From contig JAQWPZ010000072.1 in the NCBI GenBank assembly GCA_029245125.1, positions 1-45,069 on the forward strand: DNA of 45,069 nucleotides. Reading direction: 5' to 3'. The translations under genes were made by a program, and so were the position numbers. The stretch is from Rubripirellula sp. Lineage in GTDB: Bacteria; Planctomycetota; Planctomycetia; Pirellulales; Pirellulaceae. Of the stretch, positions 24,906 through 32,603 are shown piece by piece (position 1 is the stretch's first letter; every line of letters begins with the position of its first letter). The notes below the pieces were generated by a model. The model saw only the letters and a list, made by a program, of their open reading frames with translations. It did not search any database and was not told the DNA's origin.

Positions 24906-26890
24906 CCAAGGAAGAACCAGAAATCGCTACCAGCGCAACGGGTGCTGCTGGAACCGATGCCTCAGCAGCGATGCAGCGCTATCAGGATCAACTCAAGTCG
25001 CTGGATGAGCGGCAAGAGCAGCTTCAGGCGACTGATCGTAAATTCGGCAAGGCGAGGGTGTTGCTATTTTTCACCGCCCTGGTCTTTTGGCTGGCTGGCT
25101 TGGGCTTTGACGGTGTTCCCTACGCGACCTGGATTGGCTGGGCCGCCATGGCGTCGTTCCTAATCGTGGTCACAGCCAACGAACCTGTCCGGGACCGATT
25201 GGAGGAACTCCTTCGGCATCGCAGCGTGACTCAACGCCTGATCTCGCGATTAGAGCGAGATTGGGATCGTTTGGCGACGAAGAAGTTATCAAAGCAACTC
25301 GCGGAGGTCGAACTGCCGGGACATCGTCGGGATGTTGCCAGTGATTTGGATCTGCTCGGCAGGGCTTCTCTGTTCCATCTCGTTTCGATGGCAGCGACCA
25401 GACCGGGAATTCGCACACTTGCTCATTGGTTGGCCGGACCTGCCGACGCGCCGATCGCAAAGGAAAGATCGTCAGCGGTAGAAACTCTGGCGCCGATGCG
25501 TGAGCAGCGTCTCCGGTTTTACACCCTGGCACGGCAAGTCGGTGATAGCACAGGCGACCCAGAACATTTCGTGGAATGGGCAACGGGGGAACCATGGCTG
25601 AACCGCCGCCGCTGGCTAATCACATGGTCTCACCTCAGCTCGATTCTGTGCGTGGTCGCCTTCCTTGGCTTGGCGTTGGGACTGTTGGGAGTGCTTCCCA
25701 CAGCAGGGACTCGCGCCAGCCTGATCGTGCTGGGTGTCCTGATCGCTACGAATCTTGGCATCACCGCCGCGATGCTGGGACCCGCACACGCGATCTTTGC
25801 CATCGCCATGTCCAATCGCCAAGCCGTCAATCACTATCAAGAGATATTCGCATCGGCAAACTGGCTGCCGCATCCAGAAACCGATTCCAAATCAGGGTTT
25901 TTGTCCCGCATTCGCGACGCCATGATCGACGGTGAACGGTCCGCAAGCGAAGGCATGCATGAATTGCAGCGAGTGGCTCGTGCCGGTGGCTTGAGACAGT
26001 CCGCGGGCACCTTCCTGATCTACCTGCCGCTACAGATTTTTTCGCTGTGGGATGTCAGAGTTCTGCGACGGCTGGAAGCATGGCAGGCGACTTACACCGA
26101 CCGAGTCCCCGAGTGGTTCCAAGCCTTGGGAGAACTAGAATCCTTGGTATCTATCGCGGCGTTACGAGACGAGTATCCCTCGTGGGTCAAGCCTCAATGG
26201 CAGTCGTCATCTGATCCGGCTGTGTTCGAAGCAACCGCAATCGGCCACCCACTACTTCCCGACAATGCCCGAGTTCCCAACTCGGTTCAAGTCGGTCCTC
26301 CCGGCACATTGCTGTTAGTCACTGGCAGCAATATGTCAGGTAAAAGCACGATGCTGCGAAGCATCGGCTTGAATGTCGCCTTGGCCGGGATCGGCGCCCC
26401 CGTCTGCGCGGATCGGCTGGTGCTACCATCTGCCGAATTAGCAACCAGCATCCGTGTCAGCGATGACGTCAGCGAAGGCGTCTCGTTCTATATGGCTGAG
26501 CTAAAACGGCTGAAAAGTGTGGTCGATCACGCTCGCGAAATGGCGGCACGAGATGATCGTGTCTGTATTTTCCTACTCGATGAGATCCTGCAGGGAACCA
26601 ACAGCCGAGAACGGCAAATTGCGGTCGTCCAAGTCCTTCGTCATTTAGTGAACTCACAAGCAATCGGTGCGATTAGCACTCACGACTTGGAATTGGCTGA
26701 CGAACCTGAACTACTTTCGATCGCCTCAACGGTTCACTTCCGCGAAACCATTCAGCGTGATGAAGCGGGCGACGACCAGATGATCTTTGACTACAAGATG
26801 CGTCTGGGTGTGTCGCCCACGACCAACGCACTGCGACTATTAGAAATGGTTGGACTCGGTGAGCAACAGGATGAGCATTCAAAACAGTAA
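24902..26890 (+). CDS. Membrane-anchored MutS-family ATPase
   Basis: The 662-residue product combines two pairs of transmembrane segments (VLLFFTALVFWLAGLGF and WIGWAAMASFLIVV at ~52-98; SILCVVAFLGLALGLLGVL and ASLIVLGVLIATNLGITAAML at ~240-295) with a C-terminal MutS-type ATPase: Walker A TGSNMSGKST (~474-483), then FYMAELKRLKSVV, Walker B FLLDEILQGTNSRER and ISTHDLEL. The mismatch-recognition domain I of true MutS (GxFYE motif) is absent, so it is not a mismatch-repair enzyme. Such membrane MutS-like proteins are widespread in Bacteroidetes and Planctomycetes, with unknown substrates. It starts at TTG 24902, overlapping the previous stop by four bases, and its end overlaps the DgcN start by ~20 bp, so this is tight coupling. 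Confidence 0.85.
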   Translation: MTKEEPEIATSATGAAGTDASAAMQRYQDQLKSLDERQEQLQATDRKFGKARVLLFFTALVFWLAGLGFDGVPYATWIGWAAMASFLIVVTANEPVRDRLEELLRHRSVTQRLISRLERDWDRLATKKLSKQLAEVELPGHRRDVASDLDLLGRASLFHLVSMAATRPGIRTLAHWLAGPADAPIAKERSSAVETLAPMREQRLRFYTLARQVGDSTGDPEHFVEWATGEPWLNRRRWLITWSHLSSILCVVAFLGLALGLLGVLPTAGTRASLIVLGVLIATNLGITAAMLGPAHAIFAIAMSNRQAVNHYQEIFASANWLPHPETDSKSGFLSRIRDAMIDGERSASEGMHELQRVARAGGLRQSAGTFLIYLPLQIFSLWDVRVLRRLEAWQATYTDRVPEWFQALGELESLVSIAALRDEYPSWVKPQWQSSSDPAVFEATAIGHPLLPDNARVPNSVQVGPPGTLLLVTGSNMSGKSTMLRSIGLNVALAGIGAPVCADRLVLPSAELATSIRVSDDVSEGVSFYMAELKRLKSVVDHAREMAARDDRVCIFLLDEILQGTNSRERQIAVVQVLRHLVNSQAIGAISTHDLELADEPELLSIASTVHFRETIQRDEAGDDQMIFDYKMRLGVSPTTNALRLLEMVGLGEQQDEHSKQ

Positions 26891-27962
26891 CGTCAGTGGC
26901 GATGCAGCCTCGAACCGTCAGATGGTGATTCTGACCGACGGTCACAGCAATCCAGTCACCGCGAAAACGGCCTGCAGTCTGCTTCGATATCGGCAATGGG
27001 AAGTGAAGGCAATCTTGGACCGCTCCGCTGCGGGCAGCACGGCTGGGCAGCTGCTCGGGGTTGGCGACGAGATCCCTGTGGTCGCGAGTTTAAACGACGT
27101 ACCAGATGCAAAAACCTTGGTGATTGGGATCGCCCCGTCCGGCGGCAAGATTCCAACGCACTGGCGCGCAATCGTGCTGGAAGCACTTTCGCGCGGCTTG
27201 AATGTTGTTTCCGGTCTGCACGAATTTCTTGCGGAGGATCCTGAATTCGCGGCTGCCGCTGCGAAATCGGGCGCGATGATTCAAGACATTCGACGCAACT
27301 CCGAAAAGGACGTCGCCAATCGGGAAGGCATCCGACCGGATTGTTTGAGAATTTTGACGGTTGGCCAAGACTGCTGCGTTGGCAAAATGGTAGTCGCCAT
27401 CGAATTGTCCCGAGCCCTTCAACGATCTGATCAGACCACCAAATTTGTTGCCACCGGGCAAACCGGAATCCTCATCGAAGGTGACGGTTGTCCGATTGAC
27501 TGCGTCGTGTCTGATTTCATTAGTGGCGCAGTGGAAAAGCTGGTTTTGAAGAACCAGCAACGTGACATCCTGTTAATCGAGGGGCAGGGCAGCTTGGCCC
27601 ATCCGCGTTACTCAGCGGTGACGCTTGGCTTGCTACATGGATGCCTGCCCCAGGGCATGATCTTGTGCTATGAGGCGGGACGAACCGCCGTTCACGGGAT
27701 GCCCAAATTCGGAGTCACCAGCTTGTCCGAATTGAGCGTGGCCTATCAGACGATGGCGAACCTGATGGGCCCGTCAAAGATCATCGGAGTCGCGATGAAC
27801 GGCCGATTGCTAAGCGATTCCCAGGCATCTCAAGAGCGAGAACGAGTGCAAAACGAACTTGGACTACCAACCTGTGACGTAATCCGAGATGGGCCTGATG
27901 AATTGGTCGCCGCCGTTGAAAATCTTCGAAACGAACTGGCTGGTAATGAGGAACCGTCGTGA
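26871..27962 (+). CDS. dgcN: DUF1611 family protein (DgcN-like, D-glutamate N-acetyltransferase)
   Basis: The 363-residue protein (from ATG 26871; TTG 26850 and ATG 26922 are alternatives) belongs to the DUF1611 family: MVILTDGHSNPVTAKTACSLLR near the N-terminus, a Rossmann-like domain with LVIGIAPSGGKIP, and a P-loop-like segment ILTVGQDCCVGKMVVAIEL (~168-186), followed by FVATGQTGILIEGDG, IEGQGSLAHPRYSAVTLG and CYEAGRTAVHG. Work in marine proteobacteria assigned DUF1611/DgcN an N-acetylating role on D-glutamate, whose product DgcA then racemises; that is literature knowledge, applied here by homology. It overlaps the next gene, an enolase-superfamily epimerase, by four bases (GTGA), the same pairing as in that pathway. 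It could also act on a related amino acid or peptide. Confidence 0.85.
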   Translation: MSIQNSNVSGDAASNRQMVILTDGHSNPVTAKTACSLLRYRQWEVKAILDRSAAGSTAGQLLGVGDEIPVVASLNDVPDAKTLVIGIAPSGGKIPTHWRAIVLEALSRGLNVVSGLHEFLAEDPEFAAAAAKSGAMIQDIRRNSEKDVANREGIRPDCLRILTVGQDCCVGKMVVAIELSRALQRSDQTTKFVATGQTGILIEGDGCPIDCVVSDFISGAVEKLVLKNQQRDILLIEGQGSLAHPRYSAVTLGLLHGCLPQGMILCYEAGRTAVHGMPKFGVTSLSELSVAYQTMANLMGPSKIIGVAMNGRLLSDSQASQERERVQNELGLPTCDVIRDGPDELVAAVENLRNELAGNEEPS

Positions 27963-28990
27963 TAAGTCTAAGGTCGCACACATTCGATCTACCACTCAAA
28001 CATCCGTTCACGATTTCTCGGTCAACCATCTCTGTACAGCCAACCTTGGTGGTGGAATTGAGTGATGGCACGCACCATGGATACGGTGAAGCCACCACCA
28101 ATGACTACTATGGGATGACCCTCGAACGCATGGCCAATGCGATCGAAAGCGTGCGAGCGACGGTGGAATCCATCCAAGCGGTGAATCCCGCAGAGATATT
28201 TGAACTCGTCCGAGCACCGCTCGCTGACGAACCCTTCGCCTTATGCGCGTTGGACCAAGCGGCCTACGATTTATGGGGCAAGCAACAAGGCAAACCTGTC
28301 TATGAAATGTGGGGACTTGACCCCAAGGATGCACCCCAATCCAATTTTACGATTGGAATCGATTCCATCGACGCGATGATCGCCAAACTTGATGAGTCCC
28401 CTGGCTGGCCGATCTATAAAATCAAACTTGGAACAAAGCACGATCTCGAAATCGTGGAACAACTGCGACAACATACCGACGCGACGTTTCGCGTCGATGC
28501 CAACTGCGGCTGGACGGTTCCCGAAACGATCACAAACTCACATCGACTTCGTGAATTGGGAGTCGAATTCATCGAACAACCGCTGCCCGCCGATCAAATC
28601 GATGAATCTCGTGAAGTGTTCCAGCAATCCGCCTTGCCAATCATCGCCGATGAAAGCTGTCTCGTCGAAGACGATGTCGAACAGTGCGCCGGCCGATTCC
28701 ACGGTGTGAATATCAAACTCGTTAAATGCGGCGGCATGACGCCGGCAAAGCGAATGATTCAGCGTGCCCGAGAGCTCAACATGAAAGCGATGGTCGGTTG
28801 CATGACCGAATCAAGCGTTGGAATTTCTGCGATCGCCCAATTGGCTCCGCTGTTGGATTACGTCGATATGGATGGAGCAGCTCTGCTGGCCAAAGACATC
28901 GCTCGCGGTGTCGATGTCCGACAGGGTATCTGCCACTTCCCCACCGAAAATGGGAATGGCGTAACGCTTACGGCCAAACCCGCCCACTAG
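27959..28990 (+). CDS. dgcA: Enolase-superfamily epimerase (dipeptide epimerase/DgcA-like)
   Basis: The 343-residue protein belongs to the muconate-lactonising/L-Ala-D/L-Glu epimerase group. Seen in sequence: a capping domain (~1-125); K154-I-K156 in IYKIKLGT (acid/base Lys); metal ligands D180 (VDANCG), E206 (FIEQPLP) and D231 (IADESC); the second base pair K253/K256 in NIKLVKCGG; and D303-M-D305 in YVDMDG, the D-x-D region typical of dipeptide epimerases. Translation starts at GTG 27959, overlapping the dgcN stop by four bases. Paired with DUF1611, N-acetyl-D-glutamate racemisation feeding N-acetyl-L-glutamate is the best hypothesis; cell-wall-peptide (L-Ala-D-Glu) epimerisation is the main alternative. 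The frame ends in an 18-bp repeat that spans the stop codon. Confidence 0.88.
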   Translation: MISLRSHTFDLPLKHPFTISRSTISVQPTLVVELSDGTHHGYGEATTNDYYGMTLERMANAIESVRATVESIQAVNPAEIFELVRAPLADEPFALCALDQAAYDLWGKQQGKPVYEMWGLDPKDAPQSNFTIGIDSIDAMIAKLDESPGWPIYKIKLGTKHDLEIVEQLRQHTDATFRVDANCGWTVPETITNSHRLRELGVEFIEQPLPADQIDESREVFQQSALPIIADESCLVEDDVEQCAGRFHGVNIKLVKCGGMTPAKRMIQRARELNMKAMVGCMTESSVGISAIAQLAPLLDYVDMDGAALLAKDIARGVDVRQGICHFPTENGNGVTLTAKPAH

Positions 28991-29009
28991 CCCAAACCCG
29001 CCTACAAGC
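28974..29009. repeat. 18-bp imperfect tandem duplication across the dgcA stop
   Basis: CCAAACCCGCCCACTAGC (28974-28991) is followed by CCAAACCCGCCTACAAGC (28992-29009), 16 of 18 identical. The first copy contains the TAG stop of the epimerase gene; the second has lost it (AAG). Confidence 0.9.
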
Positions 29010-29185
29010 CCAGCCGATCAGCCGAAACAGAAAGCCGAGAGGCTCTCATCGGAAACAGGCATCACAGCGGGCAGCCTGACATTGCACAGCATCTGCTTCA
29101 AAAAAGACACGAGGCCGTTGGACGCTGCAATCATCATGGAAGCCATTCTTGGTTTCCGGAGAACCGTGCGGGCTTTCCTGAGAAG

Positions 29186-29256
29186 AGCGGGTGAAGGGAA
29201 TCGAACCCTCGTATTCAGCTTGGGAAGCTGATGTTCTACCATTGAACTACACCCGC
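29186..29256 (-). tRNA. tRNA-Gly (anticodon CCC)
   Basis: Read on the minus strand, a complete cloverleaf of 70 nt plus a discriminator U is present: acceptor GCGGGTG/CACCCGC, D-arm GTTC...GAAC with AATGGTA, anticodon stem TCAGC/GCTGA with loop TTCCCAA (anticodon CCC), a 4-nt variable loop, and a T-arm GAGGG-TTCGATT-CCCTT. The 3' CCA is not encoded. The sequence is close to the enterobacterial glyU type. Its 5' end overlaps the first copy of a 22-bp tandem repeat. Confidence 0.97.
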
Positions 29257-29338
29257 CAGAGCGACCAATAGGACCCGCCAGAGCGACCAATAGGACCCGC
29301 CAGAGCGACCAAGAGGACCCGCCAGAGCGACCAAGAGG
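29251..29338. repeat. 22-bp tandem repeat, 4 copies, overlapping tRNA-Gly 5' end
   Basis: Four head-to-tail 22-bp units at 29251-29272, 29273-29294, 29295-29316 and 29317-29338. Each starts ACCCGCCAGAGCGACCAA; units 1 and 2 end TAGG, units 3 and 4 end GAGG. Unit 1 begins with the first six bases of the tRNA (GCGGGT on the minus strand), so each unit is a copy of the tRNA 5' leader plus tRNA start. A decayed fifth copy may follow at 29339 (CTGCTAGAGCGA). Confidence 0.97.
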
Positions 29339-29448
29339 AAACTGCTAGAGCGATGTAACAGGAAGCACTCTGAGACCGGACATGATGGTGTCGACTGGAT
29401 GAGTCGAGTCTCATTGATTGCCTGGCGAAAGTCAACCAGCGTGACGAC

Positions 29449-31977
29449 TCAGGGCTCGAAGACAATGCGTTTCCAGGCCTCTGGATTCGGAATAATCGGG
29501 TCGTAGGTTTTTGTCCCAGCAGGGATCAATTCGACCGAGGCGTACCAAATCTCACCAGCAGGAATGGGCAGATCTGCGATGTCGTATCGCGACAATGCCA
29601 GCTCAACAACTACCTGTCCATTGGCTTGCTTCGTATCAACGTACCAGGTTGGTTGCCAATTCGGATTGCCGTCGATGGCATCGTGGGTCCGCCCAGCCGC
29701 CGAAACCTGCAACTGCATCGAATTCATCAGATCACGGTCCGTATCCAATCGCAATCTCAAACGGTCCACGCCATGAAGATTGTGATCGCGAATCTTGCCA
29801 TCTGGACGGGTGTGATCTTCGCTCCAATCGCCGGCATCAAAGCGGATCGCGACATACATGTATTCATCGTCGTAGGCGAATTGCAATTGCGATGCACTTC
29901 CTGCGAGAGGCAGAGCGGACTGCCAACAAGGATCATTCAGAACGCCATCCAGACGGGGCGGCTGGGTGACCTTTCGCACATGGATCGCTCGACTACGAGC
30001 GTAAATCAGTTGTGACCATGGTTCATAAGGAACATCGGCTAGCCTCGCGAGATCTGCTGATGGCCCCTCAGCAGGCTGCAAGATTCCTTCATCACCGCGT
30101 CGACGAGACGCATCACGCCCGAGTAGCACCAAGGGATGAAACTCCCAACCGAGATCGACGATCGCAGTCTCAGCCTCGTCGGTATCATCCGCGAGGGTCT
30201 GCTGCGGTTGCTGATCGGGCACCAAGAGTGGCAATACCGCAGACGCCTGACGCACCTCACTCTGTGGGATCTGAAATGGCGACACCGGTGCCGCAGTGGG
30301 CGAAGTTGGTGCCCGCGCTATCGACTCGTTGCGTCGCAATCGCAACTGCGAACGCTCGCGACTGAACGTCAATGACTGAGCCCGCAATTGCGCCCAATTC
30401 GCACCAGACCGATTGGGGAAACGCCGAACCAACTCTTCCAAGGCCACGCGTTGGAATTCTTTGTCTTGGTAACGCGACTTCGTTTTCGACAAGACATTCC
30501 ACGCCACCCGGAATTGGTCTTCCTTGGAAGTTTGATCCAAGATCCCGACGAGGTTCGTTTTAAATCGATCGACCGAGGAGGATTGAGAAACAAATTCATC
30601 CACTCGACGCACCTGCTGCATTCTCGCCTGGGCCATCTGCAAACGTCGACGGGATGCGGTTGCGGGAGGAGCCTCAAGTCGGTGTCCGGGCTGCAACGAC
30701 AAGCCGGAGGTCAGCGCATCGCTGCGACGATTAGTGGACGCGAGATCGTAAACAAAACGTATCGAAATGGAGGATGCCTCGGCTCGCGCCGGAGCGATCA
30801 ACTGCATCGCATCAAGCTGCAAATCACTGGCAAGAACTCCGACCCGCGGTAACAGGGCATCTCGATGAAGAGTATTGTTCCCGCTGCCCGTGGTTGAATA
30901 GTGAACAATACGAGGCACGCCTGCTTGGGTTGCAGCGGCTAACAAAACATCCTGCAACAAACGGGGAATTTGATCGTCGATGACCAATACCCTAGGGCGA
31001 TGGATCCGCATCCAACTGCTAGCTGCTGCCTGACAAGAAGCTTCGACCGTTGGATTTTCGCAGTCAAAGAGATCAACCGAAGCACCACCGAGCATCGCCA
31101 TGACTTGACGAGTCAAACTGAGCTGTTTGGCATCACTGCCAGGATCCGTCAGCAACAGCGATATTCGGTTTCGGTTTTCTAGAGCTTCATTGCCAACGAT
31201 CGGCCAAGCGACTGTCGATGGTTCTTTCGCGACGACCAAGACACACGTCTGCCGCCCGTCTCCCCGAACCACCTGCCAGGTCTGCCCGCCATCGCTGCTG
31301 CGTTGAATAATGCCATGATCACCCACACCGCAGAGCGTCTCTTGGCTAATCTGACAAGCATCCCGGATAGCAACTGGGAAACGGGATGATCGGACCCAAT
31401 GCTCCAAACGTTCCCGAGCGTGCACCTCTGCCACCGCCAAGTCTTGAACCTGGCCGCCATCCCAAGCCCGTCCCGAATTGTGGCTTTCCACTCGATTGGT
31501 TAACAGCGAGTGAGACCACTCGCCTGTCGCGACCAGCATTCCGCCGGCGGTTCGTTTGAGCTTGTTTAATTTTGGCAATTCAGCATCGTCGCCCCGCTGC
31601 CAAGTTGCTCCACCATCGGCGGTGTGAAGCACAACGCCGCGATTGATTTGGGTGATCGGATCGTAACTTCCCCCGACCATCACAGCACGCCGGGCGGTCA
31701 GCCACAAAACATCGTCCAAACGACAGGAGACACCGCTATCGGCCAATGACCAACTGCGACCACCATCGCTGGTTCTCAGGATGGTGCCGTACTCGCCACA
31801 GGCAATCCCGATTTCAGGGTCAAAAAATGCGACCGCAACCAAAGATGCATCACGACGCAAGTTCAGCGAGTCGGTGTAGGCTTGCATCGGCTCGCCAGCA
31901 TCTTCGGCGATCAAACTGCCGCAGGTGCCCAACAGCAGCATGGCGATCATGATCGTCAACTGTCGCACGTTCTTCAT
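29449..31977 (-). CDS. Secreted Ycf48/BNR-propeller plus CBM9-like protein
   Basis: From ATG 31977 the product is 842 residues with a signal peptide (KNVRQLTIMIAMLLLGTCG). The first ~230 residues carry Ycf48/BNR-type repeats: VAVAFFDPEIGIACGEYGTI, RTSDGGRSWSLADS, HTADGGATWQRGDD and QRSSDGGQTWQVVRGDG, i.e. repeated Asp-box S/T-x-D-G-G-x-x-W motifs of a beta-propeller. The middle (~230-660) is unassigned, Arg/Gln/Ser-rich, with a FP-x(n)-helical stretch near 410-490. The last ~175 residues (668-842) resemble a family 9 carbohydrate-binding module: VTQPPRLDGVLNDPCWQSA, LQFAYDDEYMYVAIRFDAGD and IPAGEIWYASVEL. The frame stays open further upstream, but there it only shadows crcB; this start overlaps the crcB stop by four bases (ATGA). 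An extracellular polysaccharide- or surface-binding role is inference. Confidence 0.8.
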   Translation of the reverse strand: MKNVRQLTIMIAMLLLGTCGSLIAEDAGEPMQAYTDSLNLRRDASLVAVAFFDPEIGIACGEYGTILRTSDGGRSWSLADSGVSCRLDDVLWLTARRAVMVGGSYDPITQINRGVVLHTADGGATWQRGDDAELPKLNKLKRTAGGMLVATGEWSHSLLTNRVESHNSGRAWDGGQVQDLAVAEVHARERLEHWVRSSRFPVAIRDACQISQETLCGVGDHGIIQRSSDGGQTWQVVRGDGRQTCVLVVAKEPSTVAWPIVGNEALENRNRISLLLTDPGSDAKQLSLTRQVMAMLGGASVDLFDCENPTVEASCQAAASSWMRIHRPRVLVIDDQIPRLLQDVLLAAATQAGVPRIVHYSTTGSGNNTLHRDALLPRVGVLASDLQLDAMQLIAPARAEASSISIRFVYDLASTNRRSDALTSGLSLQPGHRLEAPPATASRRRLQMAQARMQQVRRVDEFVSQSSSVDRFKTNLVGILDQTSKEDQFRVAWNVLSKTKSRYQDKEFQRVALEELVRRFPNRSGANWAQLRAQSLTFSRERSQLRLRRNESIARAPTSPTAAPVSPFQIPQSEVRQASAVLPLLVPDQQPQQTLADDTDEAETAIVDLGWEFHPLVLLGRDASRRRGDEGILQPAEGPSADLARLADVPYEPWSQLIYARSRAIHVRKVTQPPRLDGVLNDPCWQSALPLAGSASQLQFAYDDEYMYVAIRFDAGDWSEDHTRPDGKIRDHNLHGVDRLRLRLDTDRDLMNSMQLQVSAAGRTHDAIDGNPNWQPTWYVDTKQANGQVVVELALSRYDIADLPIPAGEIWYASVELIPAGTKTYDPIIPNPEAWKRIVFEP

Positions 31978-32384
31978 GTCATCCATTCCTTCACGATCGC
32001 TCCTGTCACCATCAACGCTCCCCAGCCCAGCAGCAGGTTCGCAAGCACAAAAACCCCACCCATGCCCCAGCGGCCCGAATTCGCCATGACGGTGGAATCG
32101 AGGGCAAAACTGGAGAATGTCGTCAGTCCACCAAGAAAACCGACCTGAACCGCCAGAATCAATCGCGGCGAAACGTGCTGGACGGAGACCGTATATTGCG
32201 CCAGCGCCCCGATCGCGGCGCACCCCGCCACATTCGCTACGGTCGTTCCCAGCGGCGTCGACCCACCCGGAAGGGAAGCCGATCCGACCGTAATCAGGTA
32301 ACGAGCGACCGAACCGACGGCACCGCCGGCTGCCACTACGAGCAAATTGAGCCAAGTTGTCATCGCCGAGGCCGTTTTATCCAT
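31974..32384 (-). CDS. crcB: Fluoride exporter CrcB/Fluc
   Basis: This is a small four-helix dual-topology fluoride channel of the inner membrane that expels F-. The 136-residue protein shows the family fingerprint: LVVAAGGAVGSVARYLI (G-A-x-G-x-x-x-R-Y), LGTTVANVAGCAAIGAL (the N-x-x-G-C pore region), VQVGFLGGLTTFSSFALD (G-x-x-G-G-x-T-T-F-S-S-F) and a final hydrophobic helix. I give ATG 32384; ATG 32363 (129 aa) fits the family length equally well. Its TGA overlaps the ATG of the Ycf48/CBM9-like gene by four bases, so the two are translated together despite no obvious functional link. No fluoride riboswitch was recognised upstream. Confidence 0.93.
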   Translation of the reverse strand: MDKTASAMTTWLNLLVVAAGGAVGSVARYLITVGSASLPGGSTPLGTTVANVAGCAAIGALAQYTVSVQHVSPRLILAVQVGFLGGLTTFSSFALDSTVMANSGRWGMGGVFVLANLLLGWGALMVTGAIVKEWMT

Positions 32385-32603
32385 TGCCTAAGTTTCGACA
32401 CGAACTTACGTTAACGCGTAGATTCGGGGTTTCGGCCGGCTGCGTAAACGCCAGTTTTCGCTCCCAATGTCGATTTTTCGGCCAAGTCCGCTCGAACCTC
32501 CATGATTGGCAGGTTGTCGAACGAGTGCTGCCTGCAATCGAATCAACAGCAGCCCACCCCCCGTCTTGGGTAGGAAAACGTCCATCCAGTAATCCAGATA
32601 GCT

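Noticed and set aside
29251..29338. CRISPR array
   Set aside because: The units are directly adjacent without spacers, and no cas gene is nearby; the same holds for the other short repeats in the window.
31978..32355. 126-residue N-terminal extension of the Ycf48/CBM9-like gene
   Set aside because: The extension merely reads crcB in another frame; the internal ATG 31977 begins a clean signal peptide and overlaps the crcB stop in the usual ATGA manner.
32385..32603. Fluoride riboswitch upstream of crcB
   Set aside because: The conserved core of the motif could not be found on the minus strand upstream of the crcB start.
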